45,872 nucleotides of DNA from Dissophora ornata. Its lineage: Eukaryota; Mortierellomycota; Mortierellomycetes; Mortierellales; Mortierellaceae. The translations under genes and the position numbers were made by a program. The stretch is from contig MU616751.1 of the NCBI GenBank assembly GCA_025201705.1, positions 1 through 45,872 on the forward strand. The letters run 5' to 3'. Numbering within the stretch: the first letter of the stretch is position 1; each line of letters starts with the position of its first letter. The notes beneath the pieces are model-generated. The model was not told where the DNA came from, ran no database searches, and saw only the letters and a program-made list of their open reading frames with translations. Below, piece after piece: positions 10,493 to 20,302 of this stretch.

Positions 10493-10976
10493 AAAAAATG
10501 AAAAAGACAGCATTCTTCCACACGCAACTCCCAACACCTAGCATAGCATTTCCATCCATGTTCGTCTCCCATGTATAGTCCACTCTCACAACCTCATTTA
10601 GAAAGTCGCATTCTTTCTTTTCTTCAACTGCAAGATCTGCATAGTGAAGCCAGATTCCAATTCAAATAAACTCAATGAGTGAATTTGTGCAATATATTTA
10701 AAGATGTGTTTGTGGTGGATCATTAATAACCAACGTGTCGCAAAAAAAAAGCCGTTGGCGAAGCACATTTTCTGTCTACTGAGCATGGACAACCCCCCAT
10801 GAAAAAAGAGCGGGCTTTGCACCAGGTGACTCTAATTTGTAAACAGATCCATTCAATCAACCACAGAAAGTCGGTTTATGGCGAATATAGAAGAAAAAAA
10901 AATCTACTAAAGTCTATCTACTGCAGTCTAAATTGTCCGAGGAGCACCGCCACAATAAAAAAAAATGAGAGCTCCG
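10493..10976. other. Convergent 3' intergenic region
   Basis: 484 bp between the zinc-finger gene and the SLC35F-like gene. It holds AATAAA at 10665-10670 on the plus strand. No gene or repeat is seen. Confidence 0.6.
10665..10670 (+). terminator. Poly(A) signal of zinc-finger gene
   Basis: AATAAA 173 nt after the stop codon. Confidence 0.5.
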
Positions 10977-12417
10977 TCAAGGATTTTGCTCTTGCTGAGG
11001 GGCTGTGTCGTCCTGCTGCGCCTTGCCGCTCCCCAGTACTTTCTTGAATTGAGGCTCCGGAGCTGGATAGATGTTGTACACAATGATACCTCCGATGATT
11101 AACACGTATGCAATCGGATACAAGCGGTTGATCTGTTGTAAAAAAAAAAAAAAAATTAGAGAAATCGCGGGAAGTGGGCGCACATGGTGGCAAAAAGCGA
11201 CGGTATAACAAACCGTTGAGTCGACCGATCATTCAGTATTTTTTTTTCTACTCATTATTACGCACCTTGGAACCAAAGAGGAATAGACCGAAGATCAGCC
11301 CGTAAAAGTCGCTCGTCAACAAACTCAGGTTGAAGAATGTTGCCGACGACAGACGGAACAACACCGGTGACACCGAGTACATTATAAACATTGCAATGTC
11401 GAATCCAATAATGTACCCCACCACCTGAGGAGTCCACGTTACGTTTTTGATCTCGTTCCTCTCCAAAATAGCCAACTGGACCCCATTCAAGATCGTCGCC
11501 CAGAATCCCATCTGGCCCACCACTTCATACAAGGGCCTTTGCCGCACCAGAAACTCTTGATACACATTCGACACCCCGTAGAGCGTAGCTCCCAAGAGGC
11601 AGAACAGATCTCCCTTGATGTAATCCGATCCCGGAAAGTCCTTGCCGGCCTCCATGTCAGACCAGATCAGGAACCCCAAGCCGACCATGGCCAAAAAGAC
11701 GCCCAGGTAGTGAAAACGAACGAAGCGCATCTTGAGGAAAAGGACAGAGAGGATGACGACGCAGGGGATAGTCCAAGAATCGAGCAACATGGCGGAGAGT
11801 AAGGAGGTGTAGTTGTACGCCTTGACTACAAAATAGTTGCCCTCCACGTCGATGACGGCAAAAAGCATGTCTAATGATGCATGCCGCATTGATTTCAGTT
11901 ATTGTGGGACAAAAGTGTTTAGTGTTCCAGCGTTCGTTCTGAGCAAAACAGCAGCGGAATGATCAATTGAGAGCACAGCGGATATGCAAGTAGCCGAATA
12001 CTTACAATAAAAAGCCCTGCGACGGATGATCTGGATCCATCCTCGAAAACCCTCCTTGTAGATCGTAATGGTGGTATAAACCAATCCAAGGATTAAGTAG
12101 TTCAGGAACGACTGTGTGGTCGGGATCGAGACCGGGTTGTCACCCTGAGCTAGCTTTGTCGTAAAGATAGTCGTTGCTGTGATACACAACGAGAGCAGCT
12201 GTCCCAAAAGCAGGATCATCAGGAACTGAAGGGAACATAGGTTGGCTACCCTCTCCTTCCAGGTCGGACGGATCAAAGGTGTGTTGCTGTTGGGGAGCGA
12301 GGATGATGTGGACAGGGATTGGTATGAGGGCTGGGCTTCATGGTTGCCTCGCGGCAAGACAAACGCCCGTTCCTCCTGCGACGTGTGTGCATTCGAGTTG
12401 TCAGTTGTGTTGCGCAT
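10977..12417 (-). CDS. SLC35F1/F2-type membrane transporter (drug/metabolite transporter fold)
   Basis: Multi-pass carrier of the SLC35F group, related to nucleotide-sugar transporters; substrate cannot be read from sequence. Three exons on the minus strand: 12417-12006, 11870-11266 and 11132-10977, phases closing to 390 aa. The N-terminal 45 residues are cytosolic-looking and Ser/Thr-rich. The first helix is LQFLMILLLGQLLSLCITAT. The family signature around the exon 1/2 junction is FYYMLFAVIDVEGNYFVVKA, followed by YNYTSLLSAMLLD, DLFCLLGATLYGVSNVYQEF, FFNLSLLTSDFYGLIFGLF and a last helix AYVLIIGGIIVYN. The tail is short, polar and Gln-rich. Length and about ten hydrophobic segments fit the family. 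A T-tract of 14 nt lies in the last intron. The gene is convergent with the zinc-finger gene and lies 308 bp downstream of DAD3 on the same strand. Confidence 0.87.
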
Positions 12418-12725
12418 AGTGAATTCAGTTTTTCTTTTCTTTTTTACGCTAAGATTGCTTGAATGCGTGGAATGGATTTCGTCTTTTAGATGTAGGAGGG
12501 GTGAAAAGACGATGAAAGCGGCCCATCGGATCCATCAATGGATCCGCATCCCCCTTTTATACTTCTCATTCTCTCTCTCCTGAGTGACTTGGTTCAAATC
12601 AAAAACTCGGTCAACTCAGCGAAACCCAGAAATCGCAGGAAACCCAAGAACCATATTTATTTGTATTTTTCAGGGCAGAAACTACACTCCATTGGGTATA
12701 CATAAACATAATAGGATCCCCCCCG
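12418..12725. other. Promoter of SLC35F-like gene and 3' end of DAD3
   Basis: 308 bp between two minus-strand genes. GGATCCATCAATGGATCC at about 12528-12545 is an inverted repeat (GGATCCAT/ATGGATCC with CA between). No gene is seen. Confidence 0.5.
12656..12661 (-). terminator. Poly(A) signal of DAD3
   Basis: TTTATT on the plus strand (AATAAA on the minus strand), 65 nt after the DAD3 stop. Confidence 0.5.
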
Positions 12726-13596
12726 TTAGGTGTATCGGGGTCGATTTGTGTCCGCTAATGCCTGGCTCCACCTCGACGACCCATAACCGCGCGAGAGTGA
12801 CAGGATCGACTTGTTGCCCGTCGCAGCCTGGTACTCCTCTCTGGCGTTTGATGACCGTAGTGATGGACGAGAGCTGCTCCTCCTCCTCTGCAAGCTACCC
12901 ACGTCGGTATACAGCGATGACCTCCGTGATTGTGATTGTGATTGTGATTGTGATGATGAATCATATGACCCGTATGGTTGTTGCTGTTGTTGCTGCTGCG
13001 TGAGTTGTGGATTTTGGTTTTCTTGTTCTGGGTATGATTGGTATGGCTCTTGGCCTTGGCCCTGGCTCCGACTCTGACCTTGCTCCTGATCCTGCAGGTG
13101 CTGGTCTTGTTCTGCCTGGCGGTACTGTACATTGTTGTTATGAATTCGGCTCTGATCCTGCTCTTGCTCCTCTGCCTGTTCCTGCTCCTGGTCTGCTCCC
13201 TGCATCATTACAGTATATACCGATGACTAGTATGGTTTTCGGTTGTAATCGATGAAACAAAGCGGGAATAGAGGCGTGTCAAAAGACCAACGTTTGGTGG
13301 CAAACAGAAGGAGATAGCTGAGAGCTGCCGTCGTACCTTGAAAAGCGTATAGACGAGACCCATTTTCCGCTCGACAATACGGATCTTGTCAATCAGTTGT
13401 GCAATGTCGACCGCATTCATCTCCTGTAGCGTATTGTTGATCTATTGTTAAAGTTGAGAGCAAGTTGAGTAAAGAGTGTTCCTGGCCACTGCATGGGCTT
13501 GCTGAATTCCGAGGTGTTTTGTTTCCAAGTCGACATTACGTGCTCCAGCTTTGCAGCAAGCTTTGTGTACTCTGCGAGAAGCTCCTTTGATGACAT
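12726..13596 (-). CDS. DAD3: DASH complex subunit Dad3 with long Gln/Ser-rich C-terminal tail
   Basis: Component of the DASH/Dam1 ring that couples fungal kinetochores to microtubules. Three exons on the minus strand: 13596-13540, 13441-13337 and 13226-12726, all phase 0, giving 220 aa. The Dad3 core is residues 1 to about 62: LLAEYTKLAAKLEH, then NNTLQEMNAVDIAQLIDKIR, then VERKMGLVYTLFK spliced to SSVYTVMMQ. Order and spacing match the LAxxL / ERKTGLVxTLxK / SVYS pattern of Dad3. Known Dad3 proteins are about 90 aa. Here about 155 extra residues follow, rich in Gln, Glu, Ser and Arg, with (SQ)n encoded by a hexanucleotide repeat and RRSS-type basic-serine motifs. It is divergent from ALG8 with a 276-bp shared promoter. 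The core call is firm; the function of the tail is unknown. Confidence 0.82.
12927..12955. repeat. TGATTG hexanucleotide microsatellite in DAD3 tail
   Basis: About 4.5 copies of TGATTG. On the minus strand it encodes alternating Ser-Gln, so tail length is likely polymorphic. Confidence 0.85.
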
Positions 13597-13872
13597 GGCG
13601 GTGCGTTAATGATTGTTGAGAGGGTGTTTCGAGTGTCGGTGAACGAGCGCGCCGAGGTTGGGTTGGCGGTTCAGTGTTTGGGAAAACCCGCCATTCCACG
13701 CCAGCAAAGAAAGAGAGAGAGAATGAAGAACAAAAAAGTGCAGTGACAAGCCACTCTATCCGTCCCTCCAGTGCATGGGATGTTTCGAGATGAAAGACGC
13801 GCCGAGCGCATCTCTTCGCCCATTTCCTTTTCATCCAAAAACCATTTCATTCAAACAAAAGTAGGTCGAGGC
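13597..13872. promoter_or_regulatory. Bidirectional promoter DAD3 / ALG8
   Basis: 276 bp separate the two start codons, so both promoters must share this interval. No clear TATA box is seen. Confidence 0.5.
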
Positions 13873-16064
13873 ATGCAGACCTCGTTGCTCGTCATCAGCA
13901 TCGCACTCAAAGTGCTGCTGTTCCCCACATAGTGAGTACATGTGGCCAGCATTCAAGACACAACCGTTACAGCTGAGAACCACCACACAGGAACTCATCT
14001 CTCCTTTTTGTTTTCTCGACTCGACACTAGCCACTCCACAGACTTTGAAGTCCATCGCAACTGGCTGGCTATCACTCACTCATTACCTATTTCGCAATGG
14101 TACTTTGAGGTATGGCTCCACTCCTTCCCCCCAAAGATACGCGTCACGCCACGATCAGAGAACCGCAGGCTATCGATGCGCCATAACTGATCAGATCCGG
14201 TGTATACATTATCTACTAGAAAACGAGCGAATGGACACTGGACTATCCTCCATTCTTTGCCTGGTTCGAAAAGTTCCTCTCCCTCTTCGCTGCTCAGGTG
14301 GACCCCAAAATCGTCCAGGTGGACAACCTAAACTACGACACCCTTACAATGGTTTACTTTCAACGGACGACGGTGATCGTCAGTGAATTGGTGCTCTTCT
14401 GGGCACTGCAGAGGATGTTGACGGCTATGGGCAACCGCCCGCTGCAGAAGATCATCAATTGGTCTCTGATGTTGAACCCAGGCTTGCTGATGGTCGATAA
14501 CATGCACTTCCAGTATAACGGCTTCCTTTACGGGATCATGGTCCATTCACTAGTCGATGCAAAGCAGGTATGCAGATCGGATGCTATAGAGCTGCTCAAT
14601 ATGTGCATTTTGGTCACTCAGACTAATCCGCCCTCACTCTGATTGAATTTTTAGGGCAAACTGCTCCGCTCGGGAATCCTCTTCGCGATCTTGCTGAACT
14701 TTAAGCACATTTATCTTTACATTGCGCCATCCTACTTTGCGTTCCTGCTTCGTGCGTACTGCTTCGAGAACTCTGAGAACAGTATCCGAGGTACGCAATC
14801 CCCACATGAGTAGCATTGATCACAGAAGGGGGGGGGGGGAATCCAGAAACAATCTTTGGTACTCAACATATCATACCACTTCTCTTTCTCCTTCTTACCA
14901 TGTTAGCCAAATCATGGATTTCAGCTTTTCGACCATTCCACTTCCTGGCATTGGGATTCAGTGTCATTGCTATTTTCGCGGCGTCATTGGGGCCTTTTGC
15001 TGCCATGAACCAGCTCCCACAACTGGCGTCACGTCTCTTCCCATTCAAGCGTGGTCTTTGCCACTCATACTGGGCGGCCAACTTCTGGGCACTCTACTCG
15101 TTCGTGGACAGGATTATGATCGTCTTGGTTTCCAAGACGCCTCTCGGCCAATACTTTGATTTGACACTGGACCCCTCAGCTCTTGCCGCGACTACTCGTG
15201 GACTTGTTGGAGACACTGCGTTCGGAGTGTTGCCGACTGTGACCGCGCAGCACACGCTCATCTTGACCGTCCTGTTGCAGATCCCCAGCTTGATCTCGGT
15301 GTTCCGTAAGCCGACGTTTGACCGGTTCGTGGGTTCGGTAGCGCTATCGGCGTTTGCGTCGTTTTTGGCCGGTTGGCACGTCCACGAGAAGGCGATCTTG
15401 TTGTGCACAGTGACGATGAGTGTCGCGATCGCCAACTTAGTGGGAACTAGCCCCAACTCGGGATCAGGTGCAGGAGCGTTGACGGATCAGAAGGGTGGAG
15501 GAGTGTTGACGCCGAGAGATGTTCGGTCATTCATGATTGTCAGCCTGGCTGGTTATATTGGTCTCTGGCCATTGTTCTTTACTCGCGAAGGTAACGTGTC
15601 TGGGGCCTTCAGGAAAAGGACTGTCAGCATTTGTTTTCGTTTTTTTATTTTCGTTGTGTATTATATCTTAATTCCTTTTTTCATATTCCACAGAAACGCC
15701 GATTAAGGTCCTGATTACAGTGATCTGGTTTGTTGTGGTCGGCTCAGGACTCGACCAATGTATACCCAAGCAGCCTAAAAACTCATCGTCATCTGCAATG
15801 GAGGCTGGCCCTTCATCATGGGCAGGTCGATCCATGCTACGATACTATACTACGCTCGAGCGTCTTTACGTGTTTGGGTGTGTGCCCGTGCAGCTCTATG
15901 TCAACTTGATCCACGAGGCCGTGTTTGGTCAGGAAAAGTTGGCGTTCTTGCCATTGATGATCACGTCCGTCTATGCGGCCGTTGGAGTTGTCTACGGCTG
16001 GTTACTGTACTCGGCCACGTATTTCTCCTCAAGCAAGGCGCTCGAAAAGAAGAAGACGCGATAA
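13873..16064 (+). CDS. ALG8: ALG8, dolichyl-P-Glc:Glc1Man9GlcNAc2-PP-dolichol alpha-1,3-glucosyltransferase
   Basis: ER membrane enzyme adding the second glucose to the lipid-linked N-glycan precursor (ALG6/ALG8 family, GT57). Six exons: 13873-13931, 14031-14109, 14220-14567, 14655-14790, 14907-15590, 15694-16064; phases close to 558 aa, the usual length. The start [20 protein letters not shown] is a first membrane segment. Exon 2 then encodes [19 protein letters not shown] and exon 3 begins [17 protein letters not shown], the conserved luminal acidic motifs of the family. Other family segments: [54 protein letters not shown] and [22 protein letters not shown] and the NFKHIY region favour ALG8 over ALG6. 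A short Gly/Ser linker in the later luminal/cytosolic loop (about residues 395-410) looks lineage-specific. Upstream is DAD3 (divergent), downstream CCT3 (convergent). Confidence 0.93.
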
Positions 16065-16109
16065 AATATTTTAGAAGACAATCCAAATAGTTGGAAACGT
16101 CGTGACTTT

Positions 16110-16115
16110 AATAAA
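16110..16115 (+). terminator. Poly(A) signal of ALG8
   Basis: AATAAA 46 nt after the TAA stop. A run of 24 T (16143-16166) follows in the 234-bp gap to the convergent CCT3 stop. Confidence 0.6.
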
Positions 16116-16142
16116 GACTCCAGCTGGAAAGTACAAACGCTC

Positions 16143-16166
16143 TTTTTTTTTTTTTTTTTTTTTTTT
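16143..16166. repeat. T24 homopolymer between convergent genes
   Basis: Uninterrupted run of 24 T between the ALG8 and CCT3 3' ends. Its exact length may be affected by sequencing. Confidence 0.8.
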
Positions 16167-16298
16167 GCAGCAACAGCAGCAGAACAGAAAATGAAAGATG
16201 GAATGCGTTTTTTGTTTATCAATAAGAAAAATACCCGTTTACTGTAGACTACCTCAAGAAAATTCCGACCCTTGTTCTAGTGTCATTGCGTTTGTCGC

Positions 16299-18582
16299 TT
16301 ATTGCTCAGGCTGCAAATCTCCCTCTGCCATCTCCTGCTGCTCAGGTGCGCCACCGCCCTGCTGCTGAGCTCTCTGACCCGACAATCCCGACACAATATC
16401 ATCGACACGCAACAACATGCACGCCGACTCAATCGCAGTCTTGATCGTCTGCACCTTGACTGCGTTGGGCTCCCAGATACCGTACTCATGCATGTCCACA
16501 ATCTTGCCTGCATGTCCGTCGATACCCCACGAGTAGTTACCCGTCGCATGCTTAGCGCGCAATGACGTCAACACCTTGATCGCATTGCCTCCACAGTTCT
16601 GGATCAATGTACGGGGGATCACCTCCATGGACTCTGCCACGGCCCTATACGGCCATTGGACGGAGCCCACCAGCGTCTTGCTCTTCTCCATCAATCCGAC
16701 TGAAATTGCCATCTCTGTTGCTCCTCCTCCAGGCGAGAGCTTGGGGTTGAAGTAGACGTTGCGGGCAACGCACATAGCATCCATGAGGTTGCGCTCAACT
16801 TCGTTCAAAATGTCCTTGGAAGGTCCACGCAGAACAATTGTGCAGGCCTTGGGGTTGTTGCATCCAGTGAGGAAAGTGAAGTATCTACCAAAAAAAAACA
16901 CCCAGAGAAAGGTTAGATACCCTTCCCTCGGCAACACTACGCAATTGACACTAGACTCAAGTCAAAAGCAGTTCAAAACTTACTCATCACCAATCTTCTC
17001 GATAGCAAACAATCCGCAGTCAGTTCCGACATCCGACTCCTTCAAATCATCGACACGGTTGACGATCGTTGCTCCGACAGCACGGGCAATACGGTTGTTG
17101 TCGGTCTTGCGAACACGGCGGATGGCCGTGATGTTGGCCTTGACAAAGTAGTGCTGCGCCAAATCAGAAACACCCTTCTCCGTGAACACAATGTCGGGCT
17201 TCAACTCGATGATCTTGTCGCACATGCTCTTGATCTGCTCCTCTTCAATCTGCAAGATCCTTGCCCAGTCAGACTCTTTGGTCACCTCGATATTGGTCTG
17301 CGACTCTCCCTTCTTGTACTCGAGGGGGCAATCCAGCAAGATGATGCGGGGCTTCTCGATGCGACGACGCATCTTGGGATGCGTGACATCCTTGTTGAGC
17401 ATGACTCCGTCCAAAACTCTCGAGTCTTCAATCTCTCCACCAGGAATCTGTAACATTGTAATATGAACCGTGGAAAGCGTTTTGGTCAATGAGCGTTGCA
17501 TACAAAAAAAGCTGATCAACCTTTAAAAAAAAGGCAGTGCAGCGTACCTTCTCGACTCTGGCGTAACGCTTGATATCAACCTCTCTGCGACCATCGTTCT
17601 CGACAGCAACGCAGCGGACAGCATCCAATGCCAACTTGCACATCAAATCGCTCCAGCGGCTGACAAACTTGGTGCCAATCGAGGTCTTGACCAGATCCAA
17701 CATCTCCTTGGGATCGTTCACATTGACGGGGACCGAGATCTTGTCGACAATCTCGATGGCATCTTCCAATGCCTGCTTGAAGGCAGCAATGATGACGATA
17801 GGGTGGATGTTGCGCTCAAGGTAGGGGAGGGCCTGGGCAAGGACCTCACCAGCTAATTGAATAAACAACCCCGGAAGAAGTTCCAGCGAGCAGTTTATAA
17901 ACGATGTTAGATCTAGATCCCTTCGACCCTAGTTTACTGTCATCCAGATCATACAGCTGTATCGCACGCAAAAAAAATAAAATAAAATTACCGAGAATGA
18001 TGACGCTAGTAGTTCCATCGCCGACCTCCTCGTCCTGTGTCCTGGCGAGCTCGATCATGCTCTTAGCAGCAGGGTGTGCGACCTCGACTTCTCTGAGGAT
18101 GGCGTTTCCGTCGTTGGTGAGGACAACGCCTCCCATGGGATCCAGCAACATCTTCAACATTGAGCGAGGTCCAAGACACGTCCTGATAATATCAGCAACA
18201 GTCTATTATGAGAATGAACAAAGGGCAACTCCCATGGTTAGGGGCGAGTCTGATCAGGGCGAGGGAGGAGGCGCCACTTTTTTGCCATCAAGTTTTGACG
18301 TACCTTGGCGGCAGTAATGTTGGAGACCTGAGCCTTGCGACCGGTCTCGCGCTCCATGTTGGTGTCTAGCAGAGGAGATAGGGGTTGCGGTACCATTAGC
18401 ATCCCGAGCGAAATGGACCTGTACTAGGTGTTGCAGAGAACGCGTCTCCATGGTGCTTGAGGCCATCAGGCACGAGGCTGATCGCGAATCGAGTTCTTTA
18501 TGTGTTTGTGGCGATGGAGATCTGTTTATGGATCGGGCCGTGTTTCTGCAGGGGACGTACTCATGACAATGACTTGACTCAT
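16299..18582 (-). CDS. CCT3: T-complex protein 1 subunit gamma (CCT3 chaperonin)
   Basis: Gamma subunit of the cytosolic TRiC/CCT chaperonin, which folds actin, tubulin and other proteins using ATP. Six exons on the minus strand: 18582-18561, 18365-18304, 18202-17992, 17852-17548, 17447-16984 and 16884-16299, phases closing to 549 aa. Exon 1 is a 22-nt start exon (MSQVIVM). Exon 2 gives NTNMERETGRKAQVSNITAAK. Nucleotide-binding motifs: TCLGPRSMLKMLLDPMGG, TNDGNAIL, EEVGDGTTSVI. Gamma-specific segments: DVTHPKMRR, LEYKKGESQTNIE, VRKTDNNRIARAVGA, SPGGGATEMA and IWEPNAVKVQT. It ends with a Gly/Gln-rich tail, as usual for the subunit. Length is normal and all expected domains (equatorial, intermediate, apical) are present. 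The 5' end faces PTH1 across 440 bp. Confidence 0.95.
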
Positions 18583-19022
18583 CTTGGCTATGGTTGCTTC
18601 CTGGCTGACGAGGTAAAATGGGGAAACAGAGGGGATGAGAAGGGAATGGATGAGATGCGAAATGAAAGCGATGCGCCTCTGTTGTTGGAATGTCCTGATG
18701 GAAGCAGCGAGAAGGAAAACTGCACTGGTTTGAGCAGCGGCCTTTTACATGGGATTAGTGCGTGGCTGGATCTACGCGCGGCTGCCTGGGTGGGAGTCCA
18801 ACAAAAATTGGTGTCGCTTACGGGGTGCGTGCCTGGGGCAACAAGTGCGATCGAATCGTCTACATCCAATTTTTAATTTCACCTCCTGTTGCTGCGGTTC
18901 TGCGCGGAAAGAGGCCGTTGGAAGATAAAAAGAGATCAGCCCTGTCCTGATCTGATCTCCACTCTTGCACTCATTCCTAGCCACCCCACCCATCCATTCC
19001 TCAACCACCCCGATTTACTCCC
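18583..19022. promoter_or_regulatory. Bidirectional promoter CCT3 / PTH1
   Basis: 440 bp between divergent start codons. No other gene is supported; open frames crossing it are overlaps of the flanking genes or non-coding. Confidence 0.5.
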
Positions 19023-20021
19023 ATGGCAAGCACGACAAAGCACATACTGGTAAATGTTTTCCCCTTACTCTTCTTTCAGTCCGTGGAAATATTCAGGTAC
19101 CACAAAGATTATTTCGACCTCAAACCCTGACCACCGCCTTCTTGCTCGCAAACAGGTCGTTGGACTCGGTAACTACACCCACCCAGGGACACGCCACAAC
19201 GTCGGCATGATGGTTGTCGATAGCATTTCTCAGCGTTTCAATGCCGCCTGGTCCACCCAAAAATCCTGGCAGGCCGAAGTCGCCACTGCCACCACAACCA
19301 TCACCGTGAGACGAAAGAGGCCCGCCACTCCTAAAAAGCGTCTTCCTCCGGCCGCCAACATACATAAACCCACCCCTGATACGACTGCACCCTCTGATGC
19401 CGCAACGACGACCGATGAGAAGGAAGTTGTACCAGCTGTCAGGAGGATGGATGAAAGGGAAACGGTCGTCATTGACCTGAAACTCACCCTCCTCAAGCCA
19501 TTACGGCTAATGAACATCAGTGGACCGTCAGTCTCCCAAGCAGGTACGCAGGAAAATCCAACCGGGAGTGCTCAAGTAACAACTTCCTGTCTGGCAAGCA
19601 AATCATGTGTACTGACACAAATATGCTCCGCCTTGTTCTTTTTGTTTTGTAATGCAAAATAGCCAAAGATCTGGGCATTCCTGTATCAGACATCCTGGTA
19701 GTACATGACGACATGGAGCGCGATATCGGAAAACTTTCCTTTAAGAATGAAGGATCTGCAAATGGCCACAACGGAATTAAGTCTTGTATCAAACACCTCG
19801 GAACACAGCATTTCCAACGACTTCGTGTCGGTATCGGCCGCCCCAATTCTAAGGATCGATCGCCAGACTTTATCGCCAAATATGTCCTTGGACGGTTCAA
19901 ACCCTTTGAGATTCAACAACTAGAAGAGCTGGTGTATGACAAAGCTGGAGATGAGATTATCAGGGTGTCGACTTACCCTCCCGTCCCTCGGTTCATATAC
20001 AGCAAAAAGAATGGCGAATAA
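19023..20021 (+). CDS. PTH1: Peptidyl-tRNA hydrolase, Pth1 family, with internal low-complexity insertion
   Basis: Esterase that releases peptides from peptidyl-tRNA dropped by ribosomes; in fungi usually mitochondrial. Exons 19023-19049, 19156-19543 and 19663-20021, phases closing to 257 aa. The start is MASTTKHIL joined to VVGLGNYTHPGTRHNVG. Active-site residues expected for Pth1 are all present: Asn15 (GLGN), His23 (TRHNVG), Asn129 (LMNISG), Asp154/155 (VHDDME) and Asn175 (NGHNG). About 50 residues (60-108) rich in Arg/Lys, Pro, Thr and Asp/Glu are inserted between QAEVAT and the strand before the MNISG motif. Bacterial Pth has only a short loop there. No strong mitochondrial targeting peptide is visible at this start. 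It is convergent with TRL1, another tRNA-metabolism gene. Confidence 0.9.
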
Positions 20022-20220
20022 AATATGTACCTCTGGAATGGGACTCGCCTTTCTGGGACACAATTTCTCAGGAGGCTGCGGCGCCAGGCGAAGCAGCGTC
20101 CATGGCACATGTATAGTCAAAGCAGGAAACTTATGCGATGTCTAATATACCCAAACAACGCCCATATTAATCGAAAACGTGTAGCCCTTGTGCCGTAGCA
20201 GCTTCGCTCTAAAGCCTCCC

Positions 20221-20226
20221 AATAAA
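20221..20226 (+). terminator. Poly(A) signal of PTH1
   Basis: AATAAA 200 nt after the stop. A second AATAAA (20017-20022) overlaps the stop codon itself and is probably too early. Confidence 0.4.
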
Positions 20227-20243
20227 TTAAGTATCAGTATATA

Positions 20244-20249
20244 TTTATT
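20244..20249 (-). terminator. Poly(A) signal of TRL1
   Basis: TTTATT on the plus strand (AATAAA on the minus strand), 54 nt after the TRL1 stop. Confidence 0.5.
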
Positions 20250-20302
20250 TCGGCCCCTATGCATGTGCAAAACCGCCATCATTATCCATATCCAATATCC
20301 AT

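Noticed and set aside
12500..12560. GGATCCAT inverted repeat as a transposon end
   Set aside because: Only 8 bp per arm with a 2-bp gap and no partner repeat nearby; may be a simple promoter palindrome.
16143..16166. T24 run as an RNA polymerase III terminator
   Set aside because: No tRNA-like or 5S-like gene with A/B boxes lies upstream; it sits between two pol II 3' ends.
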